NCBI GenBank assembly: GCA_021779635.1
Contig: JAJYAH010000572.1
Span: 1 to 5,088, forward strand
Direction of reading: 5' to 3'
DNA: 5,088 nucleotides
From: Pseudomonadota bacterium
GTDB lineage: Bacteria > Pseudomonadota > Alphaproteobacteria > Rhizobiales > Xanthobacteraceae
The position numbers and the translations under genes were made by a program. The notes beneath the pieces were generated by a model. It made no database searches. It was not told where the DNA came from and saw nothing but the letters and a program-made list of their open reading frames with translations. Positions 1 through 5,066 of the stretch are shown here, piece after piece (the first letter of the stretch is position 1; each line of letters starts with the position of its first letter).

Positions 1-230
1 TGCGTTTCGAGCCCGGCGTTTTCACCACCAAGCCGTTCGTGCACGAATACTGGGAGGAGGTTTACCTGATCTCGGGCGATCTCACGGTCGGCAACGACGA
101 GCAAGGCAACGGCGGAGAATCCTTCGCGCCCAACACCTACGCCTCGCGGCCGCCTGGCGCCTGGCACGGCCCGTTCAAATCCGAGAAGGGCTGTCTGCTA
201 TTCGAAATACACTATTTTGATCCAGCCTGA
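1..230 (+). CDS. Cupin-domain protein, 3' part only (ChrR-like small cupin)
   Basis: This is the C-terminal part (75 full codons, reading from base 3) of a gene that begins outside the window; the stop is TGA at 228-230. The visible protein is one cupin beta-barrel half. Motif 1 reads H-E-Y-W-E-E-V-Y-L-I-S-G, which keeps the first His, the Glu and the final Gly of the cupin signature, but Tyr stands where the second His of HxH usually is. Motif 2 reads P-P-G-A-W-H-G-P-F, which keeps the Pro, Gly and metal-ligand His. A 'GCLLFEIHYF' strand near the end is typical of ChrR-type and small stand-alone cupins. Such proteins bind a divalent metal and act as dioxygenases, isomerases or sensors, and the substrate cannot be read from this fragment. 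The gene converges on the catabolic operon and lies 24 bp from its end, so it may belong to the same pathway, but nothing proves this. The first ATG visible in frame, at 39, falls inside the domain and is not the true start. Confidence 0.85.
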   Translation, partial: RFEPGVFTTKPFVHEYWEEVYLISGDLTVGNDEQGNGGESFAPNTYASRPPGAWHGPFKSEKGCLLFEIHYFDPA

Positions 231-242
231 CGCGCTGATCCA

Positions 243-267
243 CGCGGCGCACTCTTAGTGCGCCGCG
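243..267. terminator. Bidirectional hairpin between convergent genes
   Basis: There is a perfect 10-bp inverted repeat, CGCGGCGCAC (243-252) and GTGCGCCGCG (258-267), with a 5-nt TCTTA loop. It sits between the cupin stop (230) and the end of the minus-strand operon. The loop contains the operon's last stop codon (TAA on the minus strand, 255-257), and the right arm encodes the final Ala/His residues. Neither side has a strong T-run (GGCCGAAAAGTCTT follows on the plus strand), so it is not a classical intrinsic terminator. Position and symmetry still favour a role in ending or separating both transcripts, or in protecting their 3' ends. Confidence 0.55.
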
Positions 268-1451
268 GCCGAAAAGTCTTGCATCACAGCTGACTTGACA
301 ACCCGCGCCTTGCGAGTCGTCGCCGGCGTATTGCGGCTGCGCCCGATGAAGCGCGGCACGCCTGCACTAACGACCGCGCCAATCGCGGCAATGTCGCCAT
401 TCTTGATCGCATCAAGTGCCGTGCCTTGCGTGCCGCCATCCGGCGCATCGAGCAATACGATATCGGCGGCATGGCCCGCTTTCAGGAAACCACTGTCGAG
501 CCGATAGACTCGCGCATTGTTGCCGCTCGCGGCGCATATCGCCTGTTCCGGCGTCATGCTCGTGAGGCTCGCAAGATGCGCCAAGGTGTAGAGAATGCCG
601 AGCGGCATGATGCCGCTACCGGTCGGCGTGTCGGTCGCGATGATGAAGCGGTCGAACGCGTTCAACTCCAGCGCAAGCTTGCCGCACAAAAGCGTCGTTC
701 GCAGATTGCCCGCTGTGCAGACCTGAAGTGCGATCTCACTCTCCCGGATTACGCGCTCGAAATCGCGATCCGGCATGGCCGTCGGCCCACCATTGATATG
801 GAATGAGACATGCGGGTGCATCTTCAGAAGATGATCGCCGGTGATCGCGCCGGAACCGGGAATCGATGATCCGCCGGTATGGCAGGTGGTGATCAGACCG
901 GCCGCCTTGGCGCCGGCCACAAGCGGCACGTAATCATACGCTGTCTTCACCGCGCCAAAACCCGCCTTGGCGAGGCCGACGCCTTTCTTGGCGAGTTCGA
1001 CGAAATCTTCGTCCTTCAGGCCCGGCTCGAGAATGACAGAGCCGGCAATCACGCGCATACCGCCGGGGCGATAGTCAGCAAAGCAGCGCTGCGCCGCGAT
1101 CGCCAGCGCCTTAACGCCCTCCGCGTCGCGGGGCCGGCCCGGCACATGCACTTCGGAAGCCGAGATCGACGTAGTCACGCCACCGTGCAGATAGCTTTCG
1201 AGATAGCCGACCGTGCGCTGCCGCGGCGTGTAGTCGCCGAACGTAATGTGCACGTGAGAGTCGATCAGGCCGGGAATCGCAGTCATGCCGCCGGCGTCGA
1301 TCACCACATCACAGGCCTCGACGACGGAAACATCTGCCGTCCCGGCGCTAACAATCTTTCCGTCATGCGCCACAACCGTGTCGCCGTGAATGAAAGGGGA
1401 GCGCCAGTCGCCGGAAACAATTGTTCCGAGATTGGTGATTGCGACTCTCAT
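255..1451 (-). CDS. Enamidase-like metal-dependent amidohydrolase
   Basis: This 398-residue protein belongs to the amidohydrolase superfamily. It resembles Eubacterium barkeri enamidase (Ena, nicotinate fermentation), which hydrolyses 6-oxo-1,4,5,6-tetrahydronicotinate to 2-formylglutarate and ammonia. Stretches shared with Ena as I remember it are SGDxxSP near residue 13, GDYxPRQ (72-78), LHGGVTTxIS (88-97), PGRPxDAxGxKALAI (104-118), HTGGxSIPGS (191-200), HINGGPTA (218-225) and SRNTP (372-376). Predicted metal or catalytic residues are His66 and His68 (HVH after beta-strand 1), Lys162, His191, His218 and Asp274 (ATDTP). The N- and C-terminal strands (1-55 and 320-370) form the usual beta-sandwich around the TIM barrel. 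I chose the ATG at 1449-1451 because GGGGAGG lies 5 nt upstream and the family similarity starts there. A longer in-frame reading to 1652 only overlaps the upstream gene in another frame. The gap to the upstream monooxygenase gene is 14 bp, so the two are co-transcribed. The exact substrate is unknown; a cyclic amide, lactam or enamide fits best. Confidence 0.9.
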   Translation of the reverse strand: MRVAITNLGTIVSGDWRSPFIHGDTVVAHDGKIVSAGTADVSVVEACDVVIDAGGMTAIPGLIDSHVHITFGDYTPRQRTVGYLESYLHGGVTTSISASEVHVPGRPRDAEGVKALAIAAQRCFADYRPGGMRVIAGSVILEPGLKDEDFVELAKKGVGLAKAGFGAVKTAYDYVPLVAGAKAAGLITTCHTGGSSIPGSGAITGDHLLKMHPHVSFHINGGPTAMPDRDFERVIRESEIALQVCTAGNLRTTLLCGKLALELNAFDRFIIATDTPTGSGIMPLGILYTLAHLASLTSMTPEQAICAASGNNARVYRLDSGFLKAGHAADIVLLDAPDGGTQGTALDAIKNGDIAAIGAVVSAGVPRFIGRSRNTPATTRKARVVKSAVMQDFSAAAH

Positions 1452-1456
1452 ACTAA

Positions 1457-1463
1457 CCTCCCC
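1457..1463 (-). promoter_or_regulatory. Ribosome binding site deciding the amidohydrolase start
   Basis: GGGGAGG on the minus strand lies 5 nt before the ATG at 1451, inside the 14-nt gap after the monooxygenase stop codon (TAG, 1466-1468). It sets the start at 1451 and rules out the in-frame extension that runs back into the upstream gene. Confidence 0.8.
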
Positions 1464-1465
1464 GC

Positions 1466-2944
1466 CTAGTGTTTCACCTCGCCAAGTTCGTCGCTGAGAC
1501 TGTACGAGGCCATCAGGTTTTCGACCATCGCGGTTGCGGCGTTCCAGTCGTAGGTGCGGAAACTGTGGCCTGCCGTGACGAAACGCGCCCCCGCATAGAA
1601 CATCTCGTATTGCTGGTGACGAGAACCGAATTCGGAACCCACTGCGTCCCAACAGGCTTTGAGGAATTTCACCTTGTCCTCCGGCTCTAGATTCGCAGCA
1701 CGCTGGGTGGTGTGGATGATTTTGTTGAGCATGGGATCGCTAAAATCCTTGATCGAGGACGGCAGCATGATCATCGCGCCACCAGAGAGTTCGCGGATCG
1801 CATTGATGAACTGCGGATAGAGATCCTGCGTCAGCACCTGGGCCGAATACATGAAGTGCTTGTTGGGCACCCAATATTCGCCGGCCTTGGAGCCACTCGC
1901 TTCCATGCCCGACAGCATCGCTTCCACCATCGCGGCCTGCGCGGCCATGTAGCCGAGCTTCTCGCCAACGGACGGAATATTGGTGGTGCCGATCGCCTCG
2001 GTCAGCCGGCGGGCGAGACCGGCGAGAAAACGGAGCTTCACCGATAGACGGATTTGCGCCTGATAGTTCTGGTACGAGTGGCCCCAGGTATCGTGGAACT
2101 GCTGCCGACAGACGTCGGTGTCGCGGTAGACGAACAAGCGGTCCCAAGGCACCTTGACGTCATCGAAATAGATTAGCGCATCGTTCTCATCGAAACGCGA
2201 CGAGAGCGGATTGTCGAAGACAGATACCGCCGCGGCTTCATAGGACTTGCGCGACAGCACGCGGATGCCCTTGGCATTCATCGGCAGCGCGCAGGAAAAG
2301 GCAAGGTCTTCTTCGCCTGGTTTCAGCGGCTGCAAGTTGGCGACCAGCACCTCATTGGCCATGATCGAGGACGTTCCGAGCATCTTCGCGCCGCGGATCG
2401 TGATGCCGGTCGAGTCTTCATCGACGATGCGCGCGACAAGGTCCGGCACCTGATCGCCCCAGTTCTTGGCGCGTTCGGCTTGTGGATTGATGATCACATA
2501 GGTGAGAAACAGGTCAGTCTTCGTGGCGTAATCGACATAATCTTCGAGCGCCTTGGCCCGCTGCGGCCCATGCTTTCGGAAAACCTCAATGCCCATGCGC
2601 TGGCCGATCAAGGCGGACGCGACATGATCCGGCGAGCGGCCCATGAAGCCGAAATGTACGCGCGACCAGGCCTGCAGCGCCTTACGCCGCGTCACCATTT
2701 CCTCGTAGCTCCTCGGCATCTGCCAGGCGCGGTTGACGCGGCGGTTGGAACCTTCGGGCATGAAGGTCATCAATTCGATATTTTCTGGTTTCGCCTGATA
2801 GTCGTAGAGCGCGGCCGAGGACTGCACTACGTTGTGGAACGCGGGATGCGCCGTGACATCCTCTACCAAAGTACCATCGATGTAGACCGTGCGCCCGTCT
2901 CGCAAGGATGCGATGTGCTCGGCACCCGTCTTTGCAACCGTCAT
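1466..2944 (-). CDS. HpaB-family FADH2-dependent monooxygenase, oxygenase component
   Basis: This 492-residue cytosolic protein belongs to the 4-hydroxyphenylacetate 3-hydroxylase (HpaB/PvcC) family of two-component flavin monooxygenases (E. coli HpaB is 520 aa). These use FADH2 from a separate reductase to hydroxylate phenols and related rings. Shared landmarks are the N-terminal LRDGRxVYIDG (14-24), THPAF-like (AHPAF, 32-36), WSRxxxGxMGRSPD (93-106), NPQ (153-155), the mid-region GAKMLGTSS (185-193), NPLSSRFDEND (245-255), VPWDRLFVYRD (265-275), LPSS (394-397) and WDAVGSEFGSRHQQYE (432-447). The Arg of the substrate loop is kept (Arg103), but His107 and Tyr149 replace the Tyr and His that E. 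coli HpaB uses (Tyr117, His155), so the substrate is probably not 4-hydroxyphenylacetate. The Cys ligands of the related 4-hydroxybutyryl-CoA dehydratases are not evident. Start: the ATG at 2942-2944 has GGAG 6 nt upstream; a GTG at 2954-2956 would add MERN but overlaps that site. The gene is in the operon between the PF06684 gene (55 bp gap) and the amidohydrolase. No reductase gene is in the window. Confidence 0.92.
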   Translation of the reverse strand: MTVAKTGAEHIASLRDGRTVYIDGTLVEDVTAHPAFHNVVQSSAALYDYQAKPENIELMTFMPEGSNRRVNRAWQMPRSYEEMVTRRKALQAWSRVHFGFMGRSPDHVASALIGQRMGIEVFRKHGPQRAKALEDYVDYATKTDLFLTYVIINPQAERAKNWGDQVPDLVARIVDEDSTGITIRGAKMLGTSSIMANEVLVANLQPLKPGEEDLAFSCALPMNAKGIRVLSRKSYEAAAVSVFDNPLSSRFDENDALIYFDDVKVPWDRLFVYRDTDVCRQQFHDTWGHSYQNYQAQIRLSVKLRFLAGLARRLTEAIGTTNIPSVGEKLGYMAAQAAMVEAMLSGMEASGSKAGEYWVPNKHFMYSAQVLTQDLYPQFINAIRELSGGAMIMLPSSIKDFSDPMLNKIIHTTQRAANLEPEDKVKFLKACWDAVGSEFGSRHQQYEMFYAGARFVTAGHSFRTYDWNAATAMVENLMASYSLSDELGEVKH

Positions 2945-2950
2945 GTTTCG

Positions 2951-2954
2951 CTCC
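2951..2954 (-). promoter_or_regulatory. Ribosome binding site deciding the monooxygenase start
   Basis: GGAG (within GGTGGAG) lies 6 nt before the ATG at 2944. It overlaps the alternative GTG at 2954-2956, and that GTG has no purine-rich site of its own. The ATG is therefore the better start. Confidence 0.65.
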
Positions 2955-2999
2955 ACCAGATGCTTTGGTTGTTAGTCTGGCCGGGGACCGGCAAAACGA

Positions 3000-3596
3000 T
3001 TAAGTCAGTCCATCCTGACCTTTGATGTCAGCGGCAGACAGGCCGCCAACCCGATGATTTGGCCGGCCGCGCGTGGCGTAAACAGCGATAATCGCGATCT
3101 CGTTCGGCTGCGGCGCATCCGGCAGTGTCAAGGTCATGCCATCGTAATGCGAACGCACGTAAAGCGCATCCTTGTGCGCCAGGGGAATGTCGATCATCGC
3201 GCCCGGCGATGCGCGCTTGGTCATCGACGAAATCCATGCCTTGCCGCCGCCGACCGCCTCACGCATCACATTGCCAAATACGGTGGTAAGCATGGCGTTG
3301 CCATGCTCCTGCTCGCCATTGATACCAACCACCGCGGCCTTGCCATAGCTCACTGCCCGGTCCGGCGCCAACAGTCGCACAGCGATTGAGCAGATTTCGC
3401 GCCCGATCGCCTCGCTCGCTTGCGTCAGCGGCGACAGATCGTGCACGAAACGACCGGCAAAGGGATTGTCGATGATCGCAACCGCCGCCGCCTTGCGCAG
3501 CGGCGGCACCGTCTCGCGCGCGTCTGCCGATCGAATCTCGTCAACAAACGTCATTAGACGCTTGATTCGTATGGTGTCGGCGTCCAATTCGGTCAT
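3000..3596 (-). CDS. Amino acid synthesis family protein (PF06684, former DUF1185)
   Basis: This 198-residue cytosolic protein has no signal peptide or membrane segment. It matches the PF06684 'amino acid synthesis' family by several blocks I recognise: RKAAAVAIIDNPFAGRFVHDL (34-54), SYGKAAVVGINGEQEHGNAM (83-102), GGGKAWISS.TKRASPGAMIDIPLAHKDALYVRSHYD (116-152) and GRPNHRVGGL (177-186). Despite its name, no reaction is established for the family that I know of. Its members often sit beside amidohydrolases, flavin monooxygenases and ABC transporters in proteobacterial catabolic clusters. The conserved Lys, Glu, His and Arg residues in the GKAA, GEQEHGNA and AHKDALYVRSHYD blocks look like an active or ligand-binding site (inference). 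The start at 3594-3596 follows GGGAGGGG by 5 nt; a TTG at 3617 would add seven residues, but it precedes that site. This is the first gene of the minus-strand operon and is divergent from the binding-protein gene. Confidence 0.88.
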   Translation of the reverse strand: MTELDADTIRIKRLMTFVDEIRSADARETVPPLRKAAAVAIIDNPFAGRFVHDLSPLTQASEAIGREICSIAVRLLAPDRAVSYGKAAVVGINGEQEHGNAMLTTVFGNVMREAVGGGKAWISSMTKRASPGAMIDIPLAHKDALYVRSHYDGMTLTLPDAPQPNEIAIIAVYATRGRPNHRVGGLSAADIKGQDGLT

Positions 3597-3601
3597 CGTC
3601 G

Positions 3602-3609
3602 CCCCTCCC
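3602..3609 (-). promoter_or_regulatory. Ribosome binding site of the PF06684 gene
   Basis: GGGAGGGG lies 5 nt upstream of the ATG at 3596. Its strength and spacing choose this ATG over the in-frame TTG at 3615-3617. Confidence 0.75.
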
Positions 3610-3645
3610 GATCGCAAAACTATCTTCCACAGTTACATAACTCAC

Positions 3646-3692
3646 GAAGCTTTTCAAGCTCGCTTTCTGATGCTAAGCTTCACGCAAGCGAG
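3646..3692. promoter_or_regulatory. Cluster of AAGC/GCTT inverted repeats, possible operator or enhancer
   Basis: Two interlaced 7-bp perfect inverted repeats are visible: GAAGCTT (3646-3652) with AAGCTTC (3675-3681), and CTCGCTT (3659-3665) with AAGCGAG (3686-3692). A tight one, AGCTT-TTC-AAGCT (3648-3660), lies within. AAGC starts at 3647, 3656, 3675 and 3686. Relative to a start site near 3752 predicted from the sigma-54 motif, the block covers about -106 to -60, a usual place for an enhancer-binding activator. It is also close to the start of the minus-strand operon. Which protein binds, if any, is unknown. Confidence 0.4.
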
Positions 3693-3724
3693 GCCTGAGG
3701 AGTCTGCTTGGGCATACTTCTCGA

Positions 3725-3741
3725 TTGGCACAAGGATCGCA
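3725..3741 (+). promoter_or_regulatory. Candidate sigma-54 (-24/-12) promoter
   Basis: TTGGCAC at 3725-3731 and TCGCA at 3737-3741 match the sigma-54 consensus TGGCAC-N5-TTGCA with one mismatch (C for the second T of the -12 element). The invariant GG (3727-3728) and GC (3739-3740) have exactly the required 10-bp separation. Transcription would start near 3752, giving a leader of about 23 nt with the ribosome binding site at 3762-3767. Sigma-54 promoters need an NtrC-type activator and often serve nitrogen assimilation, which fits uptake of a nitrogenous compound. Confidence 0.55.
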
Positions 3742-3761
3742 GGAAAGAAACGCGACGAACA

Positions 3762-3767
3762 GGGAGG
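3762..3767 (+). promoter_or_regulatory. Ribosome binding site deciding the binding-protein start
   Basis: GGGAGG lies 7 nt before the ATG at 3775. The reading frame stays open back to 3466, but only this start gives a protein that begins with a normal signal peptide. Confidence 0.8.
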
Positions 3768-3774
3768 TTTCCGC

Positions 3775-5004
3775 ATGACGTCCAGTTTGACCAAGGTGCT
3801 CGGTGCAGCGGGGCTCGCGGCGGCGCTGTCGGGAATCATCGCAAGCGGCCCCGTTCACGCGGCGAGCGCCGAGATCGTACTGGGCGCCATTGTGCCGTCG
3901 AGTGGCCCATTCGCCGAATGGGGCCGCACCAATACGGCGACACTGCAAATGCTGGAGAAACAGGTCAACGATGCTGGTGGTGTCAACGGCGCCAAGTTAC
4001 GCATCGTGATCCTCGATGACGCTACCAAGCCGGCGCAGGCGACCAACGATCTTCGCAAACTCGCCGGCGACGATCACGTGCTCGCGGTGGCCGGCCCGCT
4101 GACCTCGAGCGCGGCGGAGGTCACCTTCCCGGTCGCCAACGAAATGAAAGTCGTTGCGACATCGCAGGCTTCGTCAAAGCCCGGCGTAGCCAAGAACAAC
4201 CGCCCCTGGGCGTTCCGAAATACCATTGACGAAAGTGTGCTCGGCCGCGCCACCGTGCCGTATTACAAGAAGGCCTTCAACATCAAGAGCGTGGCGATCA
4301 TCTTCGACGCGAAGGACGCAACGGCCGCCACGGTCGGCAGTAAGATCATGCCCGGTCTGATGAAAGAAAACGGCATTGAGGTTCTCAACGCCAACGATCC
4401 GCTGTCCTTCAACACCGGCGACCTCGACGTCAGCGCGCAGGTGACCAAGATCAAGGCGCTCAATCCTGACGGCGTCGTCGTCAGCGCCGACTACAGCCAG
4501 GCCGTCACTGTGATTCGCGAAATGAAGCGTCAGGGCGTGATCAAGCCGGTTGTCGGCTCAACACAGCTGATTTCGTCCGCTATCCTGAAAGCCGCGCCCG
4601 AGATTCCGATCGTGGCACCCGCGACCTTCTACGCCAGCATGCCCGGCGACAAGCCGCAGACGTTTGTTAAGGAACTGACGCCGCTGTTGCACAAGATATC
4701 CGGCCTGCCAGCCGAGATCGAACCCTCAATGTACGACGCCAATATCTACGAAATCGGCAGCATCTATATCGATGCGATCAAGAAAGCCGGCGTTACAGGT
4801 AAGCCGGAGGACCTCGAAGCCGACCGCACGAAAATTCGCGACTACATGACAAAGCTTTCGGGCTTCCCCGGCCTCGGCGGCCCGATCGCTTTCAACCAGG
4901 ATGGCGATGCAATCAAGGCATTCTACATCGTGCAGGGCCAGAACGGTGCGTGGGAATCGAAAGTCCGCGGGTGCAGCGCGCCGGATGGCAAGCACGGCTG
5001 CTGA
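3775..5004 (+). CDS. Periplasmic ABC transporter substrate-binding protein (LivJ/LivK-type, Peripla_BP_6)
   Basis: This 409-residue precursor is the binding protein of a branched-chain amino acid/amide-type (HAAT) ABC importer, which captures a ligand in the periplasm and delivers it to membrane permeases. Residues 1-29 form a signal peptide: Lys7, a hydrophobic Ala/Leu/Gly core, and VHA before the cleavage site (ASA at 30-32 is an alternative). The mature part opens with the family hallmark IVLGAIVPSSGPFAEWG (34-50), then VNDAGGVNGAKLRIVILDD (64-82) and GPLTSSA (107-113), where LivJ-type proteins contact the ligand backbone with Ser/Thr. The length suits the family. These proteins bind amino acids, amides, urea or aromatic acids, and the sequence alone does not say which. 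The only two cysteines, 400 and 409, lie in the C-terminal tail and could form a disulfide. The gene is divergent from the catabolic operon and shares its control region, so its ligand is probably that pathway's substrate (inference). Permease and ATPase genes are not in the window; they may follow beyond the right edge. Confidence 0.93.
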   Translation: MTSSLTKVLGAAGLAAALSGIIASGPVHAASAEIVLGAIVPSSGPFAEWGRTNTATLQMLEKQVNDAGGVNGAKLRIVILDDATKPAQATNDLRKLAGDDHVLAVAGPLTSSAAEVTFPVANEMKVVATSQASSKPGVAKNNRPWAFRNTIDESVLGRATVPYYKKAFNIKSVAIIFDAKDATAATVGSKIMPGLMKENGIEVLNANDPLSFNTGDLDVSAQVTKIKALNPDGVVVSADYSQAVTVIREMKRQGVIKPVVGSTQLISSAILKAAPEIPIVAPATFYASMPGDKPQTFVKELTPLLHKISGLPAEIEPSMYDANIYEIGSIYIDAIKKAGVTGKPEDLEADRTKIRDYMTKLSGFPGLGGPIAFNQDGDAIKAFYIVQGQNGAWESKVRGCSAPDGKHGC

Positions 5005-5066
5005 ATTCATGAAAGATCGTCATGGCTAGGCCTGTCCTGGCCGGTCACGCCCTTCTTTCATGGAAT
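5005..5066. repeat. Composite palindrome after the binding-protein gene, Bradyrhizobium-type intergenic repeat
   Basis: An outer stem pairs 5005-5016 with 5054-5066 (12 bp, including CATGAAAGA with TCTTTCATG, and one bulged G at 5063). It encloses an inner stem, GGCTAGG (5024-5030) with CCTGGCC (5036-5042), with one G-U pair and loop CCTGT. The central part (about 5018-5054, CGTCATGGC...TGTCC.GGCC...CACG) looks like a diverged copy of a palindromic intergenic element I remember as highly repeated in Bradyrhizobium and Rhodopseudomonas genomes. It starts right after the stop codon. It may stabilise the binding-protein mRNA end or attenuate readthrough into downstream transporter genes. No T-run follows, so a simple intrinsic terminator is unlikely. 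The last bases to 5088 show nothing I can call. Confidence 0.6.

Larger units (their letters stand above)
3597..3774. promoter_or_regulatory. Divergent intergenic control region
   Basis: These 178 bp separate the minus-strand catabolic operon from the plus-strand binding-protein gene and must hold promoters for both. On the plus side I see a candidate sigma-54 promoter at 3725-3741 and, upstream of it, a block rich in AAGC/GCTT inverted repeats (3646-3692). On the minus side I could not identify a convincing promoter: TTGAAA (3657-3652) resembles a -35 box, but no good -10 box lies 16-18 nt downstream. Confidence 0.7.

Noticed and set aside
426..1469. Long plus-strand open frames opposite the amidohydrolase gene (426-806 and 879-1469)
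   Set aside because: They are antisense shadows: rich in Arg and His, no recognisable domain, no ribosome binding site, while the minus strand encodes a clear conserved enzyme.
1452..1652. In-frame N-terminal extension of the amidohydrolase (67 more residues)
   Set aside because: It overlaps the conserved C-terminal end of the monooxygenase gene in another frame, has an Arg-rich composition typical of a shadow frame, and the ATG at 1451 has a strong ribosome binding site and matches the family start.
1466..2944. 4-hydroxybutyryl-CoA dehydratase as an alternative identity for the HpaB-family protein
   Set aside because: That branch needs a [4Fe-4S] cluster with a set of Cys and His ligands. 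Here only three scattered cysteines (218, 279, 431) are present, and the sequence follows HpaB closely.
2980..2992. Small hairpin GCCGG-GGA-CCGGC in the gap between the PF06684 and monooxygenase genes
   Set aside because: A 5-bp stem with a 3-nt loop and no following T-run is common by chance in GC-rich DNA and does not argue for a terminator inside the operon.
2480..3025. Plus-strand open frame of 181 codons opposite the start of the monooxygenase gene
   Set aside because: It mirrors conserved codons of the HpaB-family gene, shows no domain of its own and crosses the intercistronic gap without signals for translation.
3610..3632. Possible sigma-54 promoter on the minus strand (TGGAAG...TTTTGC)
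   Set aside because: The GG and GC doublets are 11 bp apart instead of 10, the -24 element is poor, and the predicted start would fall within or just past the ribosome binding site at 3602-3609.
3466..3774. In-frame extension of the binding protein, 103 residues upstream of its ATG
   Set aside because: It runs antisense through the PF06684 gene and the promoter region and would bury the signal peptide. The ATG at 3775 has GGGAGG at ideal spacing.
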